Part shown: piece by piece, positions 18,046-28,700 of the stretch | Layout of the letters: each line of letters starts with the position of its first letter | Position numbering within the stretch: position 1 is the stretch's first letter | From: Candidatus Dormiibacterota bacterium | GTDB lineage: Bacteria > Acidobacteriota > Polarisedimenticolia > Gp22-AA2 | Direction: 5' to 3' | Assembly: GCA_035635555.1 (NCBI GenBank) | Contig: DASQAT010000017.1 | Location: forward strand, 1-49,544 | Length of the DNA: 49,544 nt | Position numbers and translations under genes: made by a program | The notes under the pieces: generated by a model | Database searches by the model: none | What the model was told of the DNA's origin: nothing | Seen by the model: only the letters and a program-made list of their open reading frames with translations

Positions 18046-18618
18046 TCAGCCCCCTTCGACGGTGCGGGTGGCGCGATAGATGTAGTGGAAGCCGGAGGCC
18101 AGCGTGACGGCGAGCGTCAGCCAGACGAGCCCTTCGACCAGGACCGGCTGCTCCCGTCCCAGGTAGTTCAACAGCATCACCGTGCCGATCGTCACGACCT
18201 GGACGACCGTCGTCAGCTTGCCGAGAAATGTCGGCCGGAAGCTGGTGGTGCCCGAGGTCAGGTGGACGAGGAGCGCGATGATGACGATGAACACGTCCCG
18301 GCTGATCGCCACGATGGTCAGGGACAGCGGGATGTGGTTGGGCATGTGGAATTCCGGGACCGACTTCGGATGATCCGGAAGGGCCAGCACGATGAAGCAG
18401 GCGGTCATCAGGAGTTTGTCGGCCATCGGGTCCAGGAAGGCGCCGATGTTCGAGCTCTGGCGGTAGCGTCTCGCGATCAATCCGTCCAGGGCGTCGGTGA
18501 CCCCCGCGAGGATGAACACCAGCAGAGCCCAGCCGTGCAGGTTGCCGAGCAGGAGGGTGATCAGCAGCGGGATCATCACCATCCGGAAGATGGTCAGCTG
18601 GTTGGCCAGTGTCAGCAT
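18046..18618 (-). CDS. pgsA: CDP-alcohol phosphatidyltransferase (phosphatidylglycerophosphate synthase)
   Basis: Transfers a phosphatidyl group from CDP-diacylglycerol to glycerol 3-phosphate in the inner membrane, the committed step to phosphatidylglycerol. The 190-residue protein is polytopic and carries the family motif D-G-x2-A-R-x8-G-x3-D-x3-D (DALDGLIARRY, then NIGAFLDPMADK). Substrate choice within the family is inferred from PgsA-like length and context. ATG 18618 is chosen because residues LTLANQLTIFRM match the usual N-terminus; the longer in-frame extension runs inside miaA. The start overlaps the end of miaA. Confidence 0.9.
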   Translation of the reverse strand: MLTLANQLTIFRMVMIPLLITLLLGNLHGWALLVFILAGVTDALDGLIARRYRQSSNIGAFLDPMADKLLMTACFIVLALPDHPKSVPEFHMPNHIPLSLTIVAISRDVFIVIIALLVHLTSGTTSFRPTFLGKLTTVVQVVTIGTVMLLNYLGREQPVLVEGLVWLTLAVTLASGFHYIYRATRTVEGG

Positions 18619-19589
18619 GTCAGCATCACCGCCGCATGGGCCAGGGGCCGCTCGAATCGCTCCGGGTCGGCCGGGTCGATCTCGAACCAGGCGACCCCCT
18701 CCTCCCGCCGGAACCACGTCCACTGGCGCTTCGCATAACGCCGCGTGTTCCGCTTGGTCAGTGCGACCGCCTCGGCGAGGCTCAGCTCGCCCCGCAGGTG
18801 GCGCATCGTCTCGCGGTACCCGAGCGCCTTGAAGGCGTTCGCGGCCTCCGCGCGGCCCGCTTCGAGCAGCCCCCTCACCTCGTCGACCAGCCCCTCCGCG
18901 AAGAAGCGATCGACGCGGGCGTCGATGAGACGGTACAGCGACTCGCGCGCCATGCTCAGGCCCACCTTCACCGTCGCGAAACGATCCGGTCCGAAAGGCG
19001 ATTCGCCGATCAGGTCCGAGAGGCCCCGGCGCGCCACGAAGTACACCTCGAGGGCGCGGACCAGCCTCTGTCGATCGGCCGGGGGCAGCCGCGCGGCGCC
19101 GGCCGGATCGACCCGCGCCAGGAGCCTGTGGAGCCCGGCCGGGCCGCGCCGCTCCGCCAGCGCCCGGAGCCTCGCCCGCAGGGCCTCGTCACGGCGGGGC
19201 GCCTCGGCGATCCCTTTCAGGAGACCTCGCAGGTACAGCCCGGTCCCCCCGACGACGACGGGCAGCCGCCCGCGGCGCCGGATCGAGTCGATCGCCGCCT
19301 CGGCATACCTCACGAAATCGCCGAGCGAGAAGTCCTCTCCCGGCTCCGCCAGATCGATCCCATGGTGCGGCGCCCGCCGGAGCTCGCGCGGTCCGGGCTT
19401 GGCCGTGCCACGGTCGAGGCCGCGGTAGACCTGCATCGAGTCGGCGCCGACGATCTCCCCGCCGAAGCGCTCGCAGGCGCGCAGGGCGAACTCGCTCTTG
19501 CCGACCGCGGTCGGACCGACCACCACCAGAAGCGGCGCGCCCTCGCCGCGGGTCTGTTCCGCCGTGGCGGTGCCGCCCGTCCCCGGCAA
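18612..19589 (-). CDS. miaA: tRNA dimethylallyltransferase
   Basis: Adds the dimethylallyl group to A37 of tRNAs reading UNN codons. The protein (325 residues) has the P-loop (VVVGPTAVGKSEFAL), the DSMQVYRGLDRGTAKP substrate segment, the GGTGLYLRGLLKG motif and the C-terminal TKRNTRRYAKRQWTWFRRE block. All core motifs are intact and length is normal. The upstream end is uncertain: the frame opens at TTG 19589, three bases after the previous stop, and no strong ribosome site is seen. It is translationally linked to pgsA. Confidence 0.96.
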   Translation of the reverse strand: MPGTGGTATAEQTRGEGAPLLVVVGPTAVGKSEFALRACERFGGEIVGADSMQVYRGLDRGTAKPGPRELRRAPHHGIDLAEPGEDFSLGDFVRYAEAAIDSIRRRGRLPVVVGGTGLYLRGLLKGIAEAPRRDEALRARLRALAERRGPAGLHRLLARVDPAGAARLPPADRQRLVRALEVYFVARRGLSDLIGESPFGPDRFATVKVGLSMARESLYRLIDARVDRFFAEGLVDEVRGLLEAGRAEAANAFKALGYRETMRHLRGELSLAEAVALTKRNTRRYAKRQWTWFRREEGVAWFEIDPADPERFERPLAHAAVMLTC

Positions 19590-19592
19590 GGC

Positions 19593-19898
19593 TCAGGCCC
19601 CCCGGTTGCGCTGCTGATCGCGGTACTCGTTGATGGTCTCCTGCAGATGGTCCTCGCAGTAGACGCGACCCCGCGCCACCCGCCGGCCGCAGCGCGGGCA
19701 GGAGCGTCCCACGAGAGCGGCCATCCCGCGGCCGGCCATCGACAGCACGAGACCGAGCGCCACGCACACGCCCCCGGCGATGGCGATGTTGCGGAACAGC
19801 CCCTTGTCCGGCTCCCCCGCCAGGATCTGGGCCGCGGCGAGATAGACCACCGACGCCACGATCAGGAGCCCGCCCAGACGGACCAGGGCCCTCGCCAT
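19593..19898 (-). CDS. Small membrane protein with zinc-ribbon tail
   Basis: About 101 residues: two hydrophobic segments (about 5-25 and 38-57) and a C-terminal metal-binding knuckle, CPRCGRRVARGRVYCEDH, followed by a polar helix. Four potential Zn ligands (C-x2-C, C-x2-H) are present. I do not recognise a named family. ATG 19898 overlaps the stop of the PATAN gene upstream by one base (a GTG one codon earlier is also possible) and miaA follows after three bases, so it is co-expressed with both. A link between membrane and a cytoplasmic partner of the PATAN protein is conceivable but unproven. Confidence 0.7.
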   Translation of the reverse strand: MARALVRLGGLLIVASVVYLAAAQILAGEPDKGLFRNIAIAGGVCVALGLVLSMAGRGMAALVGRSCPRCGRRVARGRVYCEDHLQETINEYRDQQRNRGA

Positions 19899-21007
19899 CA
19901 CGCACCGGCCTCCGGCTCGTGCAGGCGGACGTCCCGGAAGGCGCGCAGCACCCGTCCTTCATGGACCGTGCCCAGGGTCTTTCTCAGGACCAGGAGCTCC
20001 GCGTACAGGAGCTCGTTCAGTCCCTGGATGAGGGCGTCCCGGCGGCGGCGCCCGGGGAGGGATCCGAGGTTCTCGCGCAGCAGGCCGGGGTCCACCGTCC
20101 CGTCCCCGCCCAGGGAGGTGCTCCGAAAAAGCGCCTGATGCGTGACCGACAGGTCCCGCAGCGACCGCGCCAGCAGATGCTCCGAGATCGGCCCGACCTC
20201 CTTCATCAGGTACTGGTAGACCAGGCCGAACATGCCGTTGTAGTTCTTCAGGATTCGTTCGATGCCGTCGGCTCCCCCCAACGGCTGGTCCTCGTCCGAG
20301 ACCTCGGCGCGCATCTTCAGGCGACCGACGACGGACAGCAGGAACAGGGTGCGCAGCGTCTCCTCCGGACCGAATTCGGACAGAGCGCCGACCTGCCCGA
20401 TGGTCCGCGCGCCGTCCACCAGGCGCAGGACGTACTGTTCGTGCGGCTCGAGTCCGATGTCCGGCCGCTGTCCGTCGTCCTGGATGGCCTCGAACACCCA
20501 CTCATCGAACGGCATCCGTTTGCGGAACAGCTCCGGGTTGCGCACCGAACGGATCCCTTCGAGAAGCGTCTCCGTGATCGGCAGGTCGACCTCGACCTCC
20601 GCGTCCGGCGGCGCCTCCCCCTCGTGGAACACGAACTCCCCCTCCTCCCACTCGAACAGGGACGTGGCGATCTGCCGGACCTGGCGCCGGCGCTCCTCCA
20701 TGAGTCCCCGCGGATTCAGGCCACCCGCTCCGAGAAGGGCGCGGCCCAGTTTCTCGCCCGCTGCGGCGCGCCGCATCGCGTCGTCGCACTGCTCGCGCGT
20801 GATCAGGCCACGCTGCACGAGACGCTCCGACAGCCTGTCGGTCGCGCGCGTGGAGGTCGCGTGGACGATCGTCTCACTGCGCAGGTACAGCCCGATCGAC
20901 GCGCCGTCCGAGGTGAAGGAGACCAATCCTCTGCGGTTGAGGACGCGCAGGAACTCCAGGATGTCCGCGCAACTGAGGGCCTTCAGCCTGCCGCGAAACT
21001 CAGCCAC
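19898..21007 (-). CDS. PATAN (DUF4388) domain protein
   Basis: A 369-residue cytoplasmic protein, the third DUF4388 protein of the window. The N-terminal part (about 1-155) has the family pattern: FRGRLKALSCADILEFLRVL, GLYLRSETIVHATSTRATD, LGRALLGAGGLNP and WEEGEFVFHEGE. The middle (about 185-235) contains a winged-helix-like stretch (YVLRLVDGARTIGQVGALSE). The rest is helical. It lacks the membrane, SPOR, J or TPR parts of its two relatives. It leads an operon with the zinc-ribbon membrane protein, miaA and pgsA. PATAN proteins are usually tied to signalling or polarity; the role here is unknown. Confidence 0.85.
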   Translation of the reverse strand: MAEFRGRLKALSCADILEFLRVLNRRGLVSFTSDGASIGLYLRSETIVHATSTRATDRLSERLVQRGLITREQCDDAMRRAAAGEKLGRALLGAGGLNPRGLMEERRRQVRQIATSLFEWEEGEFVFHEGEAPPDAEVEVDLPITETLLEGIRSVRNPELFRKRMPFDEWVFEAIQDDGQRPDIGLEPHEQYVLRLVDGARTIGQVGALSEFGPEETLRTLFLLSVVGRLKMRAEVSDEDQPLGGADGIERILKNYNGMFGLVYQYLMKEVGPISEHLLARSLRDLSVTHQALFRSTSLGGDGTVDPGLLRENLGSLPGRRRRDALIQGLNELLYAELLVLRKTLGTVHEGRVLRAFRDVRLHEPEAGA

Positions 21008-21080
21008 ACCGTCTCTCTGCGCCGTGATCAGGAGCCTCGACGACCGTACGCCGGGTTCCGGGAAGGAGTCAGCGGCCGTG

Positions 21081-21110
21081 ATTATCGTCCGGCCACAGCC
21101 AGCCGGTCAA
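21081..21110 (-). promoter_or_regulatory. Sigma70-like promoter of the PATAN-miaA-pgsA operon
   Basis: On the minus strand TTGACC (21110-21105) and GATAAT (21086-21081) are 18 bases apart, placing the start near 21074 and leaving a leader of about 65 bases. It lies just downstream of the spoIID-like gene, so the two units are separate. Confidence 0.65.
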
Positions 21111-21140
21111 CCGAGCCCCGAGGCGACCGCGCGCCGAGGC

Positions 21141-23459
21141 TCAGGGCTGCGCGCGCCTCACGATCTCCACGCCGTTGTAGTAGTGGTGCAGGATGTCCTC
21201 GTACGACTTGCCGCGCAGCGCCATGCCGTACGCGCCGACCTGGCAGAGGCCGACCCCGTGCCCCCACCCCTTGCCGCTGAAGATGAACGATTCGACCTGG
21301 CCGTCCGTGCCGAACGTGCGATCCAGCGTGAACAGGTTCTCGCGGATGCCGAGGGCGGTGCGAATGCGGAAGCCGCGGATGTAGAACGTGCCCTTGCTGC
21401 CGCTGATCTTGATCTCCACCACCCGGCCGCTCACTCCGCGACGCGTCGGCTCGATGTCCTTCAGCGTGCCGGCGTTGAGGCGCTGCCCGATGAGGTTCTC
21501 GAGCTCGGTCCGGGTGTAGCGCTGCTCCCATCTGTAGGCGGTGGAATAGCGATCGTCGCTCACGCCTCTCTGGTTCGCGATGACCTTGAGATAGTCGACG
21601 GCGCCGTCGCGCGTCGTGTGGTAGACGATGCGATCGCCGAGAACCAGGGGCAGGCTCGGCGCCGGATAGGACACATCGCGGAACGACCGGAACAGGGCGA
21701 CGTCCGACTTGATGGGCAGCGACTGCACGTCCTGCTTCACTTCCAGGAGAATCCGATCGCCGTCCCAGCCGCGGTAGGTCGCCTTCACCTGGCCCAGCGC
21801 AGCGTAGTAGTCGAGGATGCGATACAGCGAGCGCAGCACGAGGCCGCGCGAGGGGTTGTGGTGCGGCCTCAGGGTATTGTCATGGAACGGCTGCAGGATG
21901 CCCTCCAGGATCAGCATGGCGTAGGGCCGCTGCGCCTCCTTCGGCACCTCGTCGCGATCCTTGAAAGCCAGGAGATACGGCAGGTCCTGCTCGTCCAGCG
22001 ACAGCTGCAGCTTCTCGTTCCAGCCCAGCGAGCGGATGAAATATCCCGCCAGCTCGTGCATCTGCGGCGTTCCCTTGAGGCCGTCCTGGGACGGGGTCTT
22101 CCCCACCAGGCCGAACGCGGACGTGCTCCAGCGCTGGACCTCCTCCGCGTCCGCCTGGACCATCAGGAAGGCGCGGTTGAAGCCCTCGCCGCCGACGATG
22201 CCGACGGTCTTGAGAAGCGTGATCTCCTCGTTCACCGGCGACCCGTCCTCCAGGAGGACCGGGTCGATCCAGGATCGCCCCGCCAGCGTCCGGCTCTCCG
22301 CCTCGACCTCGGGGTAGCACGTCACGCCCTTCAGGTACGGCCCTTTCTCCTCCGGAAAGACGAGCTGACCGTCCTCGGTGTGGCCGCCGCAGGTCGACGT
22401 GTAGAGCGCGTTGATCGGGCGGCCGCTGTAGGTCAGGATCATTCCGCGCGTCTCGTCCACCGCCTGGTCGGTGAGCGGATGCTCCGTCCCCGCCCCCTTG
22501 TAGACCTGGCACTGCGCGCTGTCGCACACGTCGAAGCCGTCGTCGCCATACACACCCAGGTTGGCGACGATGTAGGTCCGCGCCGCCACCGCCTGGGCCT
22601 TGAGCGCCTGCAGCTCCGGGTAGACGCCCGGACCCATTTCGTTCGGGACGACCCCGCGCAGGTAGTCCTCCATGTCGAGCTCGTTGATCAGCTGGAGGTT
22701 CCCCCCCTTGCCGACGCGCGCCTCCAGCTGGCCGCGGTACAGGTTCTGATCGACCCGCAGGAGCGCCCCGGGGCGGGCCGGCTGGATCAGCACGCGATCG
22801 TAGCCCGTGAGAAAGTTGCGCCAGCGATCGTCGACCAGGCGGACCCGCAACCGCCCGCCGACGGTGCGCCCCTCGTCCGAGATCCACAGCTCGTTGAACC
22901 CCTCCTCGCCGAGCCGCTGGGCCAGCTGCGCGGCGTCCTCGCGGGACAGGAACTCCCCCACCCGGACGCGCCAGGAGCGGCGGTCGGGGTTGTAGACCAG
23001 GAGGACCTTTTCGCCGGGGAGCAGAGTCTCGAGCTCGCTCTTCTTGGCCTCGGCCTGCTCCTTGCCGGCGAACGACGCCACCTGCACGCGATAGATCACT
23101 CCCGGCTCGCCGCCGCCCGACACCTCGCTCACGAGGTAGATCCCGCGGTCGAACTTCTTCTTCCAGACCGGCTGCTTCTTGACCGGGTCGCGCACGACGA
23201 TCCCGCCGTCCGCGGACACGCGCACCTTGACCGGGTCCGTGCCCAGCCCGATACGCACTTTGGGTCCGGACGGGGCGAGCAGGACCGGACGGGACGTCGG
23301 GGCCGGGCGCGGGGCGACCGGTGCGGGCGTCTGCGAAGCGGAGGGCGCGGGAGTCGGCTGGGGCGCCTGCTCCGGCCCGCCGACGCGACTGGAGACGGCG
23401 CCCGCCCCGAGGACCATGAGGAAGGAGAGGATCGCCGCGTTGCGGATCGAGCGCGTCAT
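21141..23459 (-). CDS. Exported SPOR - SpoIID-type lytic transglycosylase-like protein
   Basis: A 772-residue protein with a signal peptide (about 1-26), a Pro/Ala linker, a SPOR domain (about 120-200: IYRVQVASFAGKEQAEAKKS, WRVRVGEF) and a SpoIID domain in two blocks. The first includes EDYLRGVVPNEMG, LKAQAVAARTYIVAN and YTSTCGGHTEDG. The second, after a helical insert with S-layer-like features, ends with FSGKGWGHGVGLCQVGAYGM. SpoIID enzymes cleave denuded glycan strands and SPOR domains bind them, so this should be a periplasmic cell-wall remodelling enzyme. ATG 23459 starts the signal peptide; the longer frame to 24584 overlaps folE and is rejected. It is 33 bases after folE. Confidence 0.9.
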   Translation of the reverse strand: MTRSIRNAAILSFLMVLGAGAVSSRVGGPEQAPQPTPAPSASQTPAPVAPRPAPTSRPVLLAPSGPKVRIGLGTDPVKVRVSADGGIVVRDPVKKQPVWKKKFDRGIYLVSEVSGGGEPGVIYRVQVASFAGKEQAEAKKSELETLLPGEKVLLVYNPDRRSWRVRVGEFLSREDAAQLAQRLGEEGFNELWISDEGRTVGGRLRVRLVDDRWRNFLTGYDRVLIQPARPGALLRVDQNLYRGQLEARVGKGGNLQLINELDMEDYLRGVVPNEMGPGVYPELQALKAQAVAARTYIVANLGVYGDDGFDVCDSAQCQVYKGAGTEHPLTDQAVDETRGMILTYSGRPINALYTSTCGGHTEDGQLVFPEEKGPYLKGVTCYPEVEAESRTLAGRSWIDPVLLEDGSPVNEEITLLKTVGIVGGEGFNRAFLMVQADAEEVQRWSTSAFGLVGKTPSQDGLKGTPQMHELAGYFIRSLGWNEKLQLSLDEQDLPYLLAFKDRDEVPKEAQRPYAMLILEGILQPFHDNTLRPHHNPSRGLVLRSLYRILDYYAALGQVKATYRGWDGDRILLEVKQDVQSLPIKSDVALFRSFRDVSYPAPSLPLVLGDRIVYHTTRDGAVDYLKVIANQRGVSDDRYSTAYRWEQRYTRTELENLIGQRLNAGTLKDIEPTRRGVSGRVVEIKISGSKGTFYIRGFRIRTALGIRENLFTLDRTFGTDGQVESFIFSGKGWGHGVGLCQVGAYGMALRGKSYEDILHHYYNGVEIVRRAQP

Positions 23460-23491
23460 CGGGGACGGGAGTCTAGCACGCCGCACGGGAC

Positions 23492-24139
23492 TCACCTGCG
23501 CGCCCGCGACGACGCGCCGCGGCCGGCGAGGCGCAGAAATTCGGCCCTCAGACCCGGGCTCGATCGGAACACGCCGGTGCCGGCGAAGGTGACGACGCGG
23601 GCCCCGCGTTTCCGCGCGCCGCGAAGGGTCATGCAGAGGTGCTCGGCGTCCATGGTGCAGGCGGCGCCCAGCGGGCGCAGCGCGCTCGCCAGCGCGTCCA
23701 CCACCTGCCGCGTCAGCCGTTCCTGGAGCTGCAGGCGCCGCGCCAGGGCGTCCACCGCGCGGGTGATCTTCGACAGGCCGACCAGCCGGGCGCCGGGAAC
23801 GTAGGCGACGTGCGCCGTCCCCTGGAACGGCAGGAGATGGTGCACGCATACCGAGGTGAACGGGATGTCCCGCACTACGACCATGTCGTGGCCGGACGAC
23901 GGGATGGTCTTCCCGAGGATGCGCGCCGGGTCGGCCCGGTAGCCGGACACGATATCCGCGGTCCAGGTCTCGGCCACGCGACGGGGCGTGGCGCGCTGAT
24001 CGCTCTTGAGAGCCGTCTCGCCGATCCCCTGGAGCAGAAGACGCGCCGCCTTCAAGATACGCGCGCGGTCCGGGCCGGGAGGACGCCTGCCGCGCGCTCG
24101 CGCGGCGGCACCGCGACGGGCAGCCGGCCTGCGCCTCAC
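23492..24139 (-). CDS. folE: GTP cyclohydrolase I
   Basis: Converts GTP to 7,8-dihydroneopterin triphosphate for folate synthesis. The 215-residue protein has the zinc-site segment SVCVHHLLPFQGTAHVAYVP and the second zinc cysteine in DAEHLCMTLRG, plus GLSKITRAVDALARRLQLQE, all typical of type I enzymes. The usual CEHH reads CVHH. The first 30 residues are basic and poorly conserved. GTG 24139 overlaps the stop of the Cys-rich gene by four bases, favouring coupled translation. Confidence 0.93.
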   Translation of the reverse strand: MRRRPAARRGAAARARGRRPPGPDRARILKAARLLLQGIGETALKSDQRATPRRVAETWTADIVSGYRADPARILGKTIPSSGHDMVVVRDIPFTSVCVHHLLPFQGTAHVAYVPGARLVGLSKITRAVDALARRLQLQERLTRQVVDALASALRPLGAACTMDAEHLCMTLRGARKRGARVVTFAGTGVFRSSPGLRAEFLRLAGRGASSRARR

Positions 24140-24561
24140 TGGGGGAGACGCCTCTCGTACGCCTGGCGCACGGCCCGATCGAGGGCGCTCCCCTCCGTCG
24201 GCGTGCAGGCGCAGTGTCCCTTCTTGTCGATCGCCACGTGACCGCTGGTCTTGCGGCATTTCCCGTCGCAGCCGCCGCACACGTGATCCGTGCAGACGGT
24301 GCGGATGATGCGCGGCGGCGGCTCCTCCTGCGGCGCGGTCGCCGGTGCGGGCGAGGGGGAGGCCTCTGCGGCGGGAGTGGACGCGGGAGCGGGCGAGGCC
24401 TGAGGGGACGGAGAGGCCTGCGGCGCCGGCGGCGGCCTCCGAGCCCTTCCGGCGGGCCCGCCCGCGCCGGCGGTCGAGGCGGACGCGACGAGCAGGAGAA
24501 CGGCGACGGCCCAGGCAAACGCACCGATCCGGAACACGCTGTCGACCCACTCCTTGCGCAT
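24136..24561 (-). CDS. Small exported Cys-rich protein
   Basis: A 141-residue protein of unknown function. Residues 1-31 form a signal peptide. A long Pro/Ala/Ser-rich linker (about 35-85) leads to a compact Cys/His domain with six cysteines in about 30 residues (VCTDHVCGGCDGKCRK, then HCACTP), followed by a helix. The spacing suits either disulfides or metal binding in the periplasm. It lies 41 bases after thrC and overlaps folE, in the same transcription direction as the giant DsbD fusion, which could be its thiol partner (inference). Confidence 0.75.
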   Translation of the reverse strand: MRKEWVDSVFRIGAFAWAVAVLLLVASASTAGAGGPAGRARRPPPAPQASPSPQASPAPASTPAAEASPSPAPATAPQEEPPPRIIRTVCTDHVCGGCDGKCRKTSGHVAIDKKGHCACTPTEGSALDRAVRQAYERRLPQ

Positions 24562-24602
24562 GCTCGACCTCCTCCGACGGACACCGGAGACCCGCGGGCC
24601 CC

Positions 24603-25753
<1,151 letters not shown>

Positions 25754-25757
<4 letters not shown>

Positions 25758-28700
25758 CGGACCTGGCGCATGCGGGCGAGGAACGCCGGCGCGTCCTCGA
25801 AGCCGTAGACGCGCAGGTCCTTGCGCTCGTTCCCCTGCCCGTCGATGAACACCAGCGTCGGGAGACCGACCACGTCGAAACGGTCGCGGGTCTGCCGCAC
25901 CTCCGGCGACTCGAACTGAGTCAGGTCGGCCTTGAGGAGCGTGAAGCGTCGCGCCTCATCGAGAACGCGCGGGTCCGTGAAGGTGAACCGTTCCAGCTCC
26001 TTGCAGGCGAGACACCATTCCGCCGAGAAGTCGATGAGAACCGGGCGGCCGTCCTTCCCGGCGCTCGCCAGGGCCTCGGAGGAATAGGGCACCCATCCCG
26101 CGTCCGCGCGCGCGGCGAGGAGCGGCACCGAGAACCAGATCCCTCCCGCGATCAGCGCCGCTCCGACGAGCGCCTTGAGCGCCGGGAACAGACGCGACGC
26201 CATGCGTGTCTTCTCCAGGAATCCGATGTACACCCCGGCGGCGAGGGCGAACATCACGACGAGAACACCCATGAGACGGTCCTTGAGGAACGGCTGCAGG
26301 AAATAGAGCGCCACCGCGAGCATGCCGATCCCCATCACCTTCTTGGCGTAGACCAGCCACTCCCCGGAGCGCGGGAGGCTCGCGAGGGAGCCGGAGAAGA
26401 CGCCGAGCACCAGGTTCGGGAGACCCATGCCGACGGCCATCACGAAGAACAGCCAGAAGCCGAGAACCGGGCTCGCGGCGGCGCCGACGAAGGCCAGGAG
26501 CCCGACGACGAACGGCCCGATGCAGGGAGCCGCGACGAGTCCCATCGTGAGACCCATCACCAGGGCGCCCAGCGGCCCGCGTCGGCCGCCGCCCAGCCGG
26601 GTGACGGCCCCCGGCAGGCGCAGCTCGAACAGACCGAACATGCCGAGCGCCATGATCACGAACAGGACGACCAGCGCACCTACGATGAAGGGATTCTGCA
26701 GAGTGGAGCCCAGGAGCCCGCCGGACAGACCCGCGACGATGCCGAGGACGGAGTACGTGAGCGCCATCCCGAGGACATACAGGGACGGAAGTGCGACGCG
26801 CCGGAGCCAGCCCGCGCTCGACTGCGATGCGAAGAAGCCGATGGTCACCGGGATCATCGGATAGATGCACGGGGTGAGGTTCAAGGCCAGTCCGCCGACG
26901 AACACCAGGCCGAGAAGGGCGAGAAGTCCGCGCTCCTTCCGGACGGCCGCGAGACCGGACGCTCCCTCCGGCGCGCCTGTCGGCTCCGTCGACGCGGGCG
27001 GGCCGATCTCCGACGCCGGGACCGGCTCCCCCTCGACCACGATCGGGACGACGAACTCGACCGTCTCGGGCGCCAGGCAGGTCGTGTCGCTGCACGACTG
27101 GTAGGTCAGGCGGGCGCGCACCGCCTGCTTCCCCGGGGCGCCGTCGCGCGCCGGGCGGAGAGTCGCGCGGATCGTGTTCTTCCCCTCATAGACCGACAGT
27201 TTCGTGTCCGCGAACTTCAAGGTCACCAAGTGCGCCTCGGGATAGATCACCTGGTCGATGCGAGCGCCCGACGGTTCGGGAAACTCGACCTTGGTCGGGA
27301 TCAGGTACTCGAGATTGGGCGTGTGCGAGTTGACGTGCCAGCCCTGCTGGATGTCCAGACGGATCGACACGGTCACCGCCTGCCCCGGACGCACGGGGCG
27401 GTCGGGCGCGGTCAGATCGGTCGTCACGACGCGCTGCGGATTGGCGCGGCCAACGACGGTTCCGGTGATGACCCGGTCCCCGGGTGCTCCGGACGGCGCC
27501 TTGTCCTCGCCCGCGGCGGTGAGCGCGGACTTCGCGAGGACCGGCGCCTCCCTCGCCATGCTCTTCAAGGTCGCCGGCTCGACCGCGGGGAGGTCCCCGG
27601 GCCCGCCGAGACGCGCGGCGAGCAGCATGTAGGGAGACGAGGTCGGATACTTGTCCACGTACGGAGCGGCCAGGTCGAGAGTCCGCCGCGCCTGGGCCCC
27701 CAGCGCCGCATCCCCGAGCGCGCGCGACAGACGCAGGAGACACTCCGCCATGACGGCGTTGCCGGACGGCAGGGCGTCGTCCAGGATGCTCTTGGGACGG
27801 ACGATCAGATCCTTCTGCTCAGCCGCGGACAGGAAAAACCCGCCGCGGTCCCGATCGCTGAAACGCTCCGCGGAGCGCACGAGACGCGCCGCCTCGTCCC
27901 GGTAGACGCTTTTGCCGGTCGCGTCGTACAGGTCGAGCAGGCCGCGCGCCAGGAAGGCGTGGTCGTCGAGGAACCCCGGCGGACCGACCTTCCCCTGGCG
28001 CCACGACACCCGGAGGACACCGTCCTTGAGAAGATTTCCGAGCACGAAGCGCGCCGCCCGTTCCCCCGCCTGCCGGTAGGCGTCGTTTCCGGTCATCGAG
28101 TAGGCGCGCGCGCAGGCGCTGATCATCAGACCGTTCCAGCCCGCGAGGATCTTGTCGTCGCGGCGCGGGGCGGGTCGTCGCCCGCGGGCCTGCAGGAGCC
28201 GGGCGCGGGCCCGCTTGACCTTCCCCGCGAGCGCTGCCGGCTCCAGGCCGTGCCGCGCGGCAAACTCCGCGGGCGGAAGCGGCACGTTCAGGATGTTGCG
28301 GCCACCGCCGAGATTGCCGGTCACCGTGGCGCCGAAATAGTCGGCGACGAGCGCTCCGTCGGGCGGTCCGACCACCTTCTCGATGTCCGGCCGTGACCAG
28401 ATGTAATAGCGCCCCTCCTCACCTTCGGTGTCGGCGTCGAGCGTCGCGTAGAAGCCGCCCCCCGGATCGCTCAGGTCGCGGGTCACCCAGCCGATCGTCT
28501 CCTCGGCGACGCGCCTGAGCTCCTCCTGTCCGCCGGCCTTCCAGGCTTCGAGATAGACCGGCACGAGGAGCGCGTTGTCGTAGAGCATCTTCTCGAAGTG
28601 CGGCTGGAGCCACTTCTCGTCGGTCGAGTAGCGATGGAAGCCGCCTCCGATCTGATCGTGGATCCCGCCCCGGTCCATGGCGTCGAGGGTGCGCGTCACC

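Noticed and set aside
20262-23804. 1180-codon plus-strand frame across the PATAN, spoIID-like and folE genes
   Set aside because: It spans three well-supported minus-strand genes and lacks domains or a ribosome site.
23460-24584. N-terminal extension of the SPOR-SpoIID frame to 24584
   Set aside because: It overlaps folE and the Cys-rich gene in another frame; the signal peptide at 23459 fixes the start.
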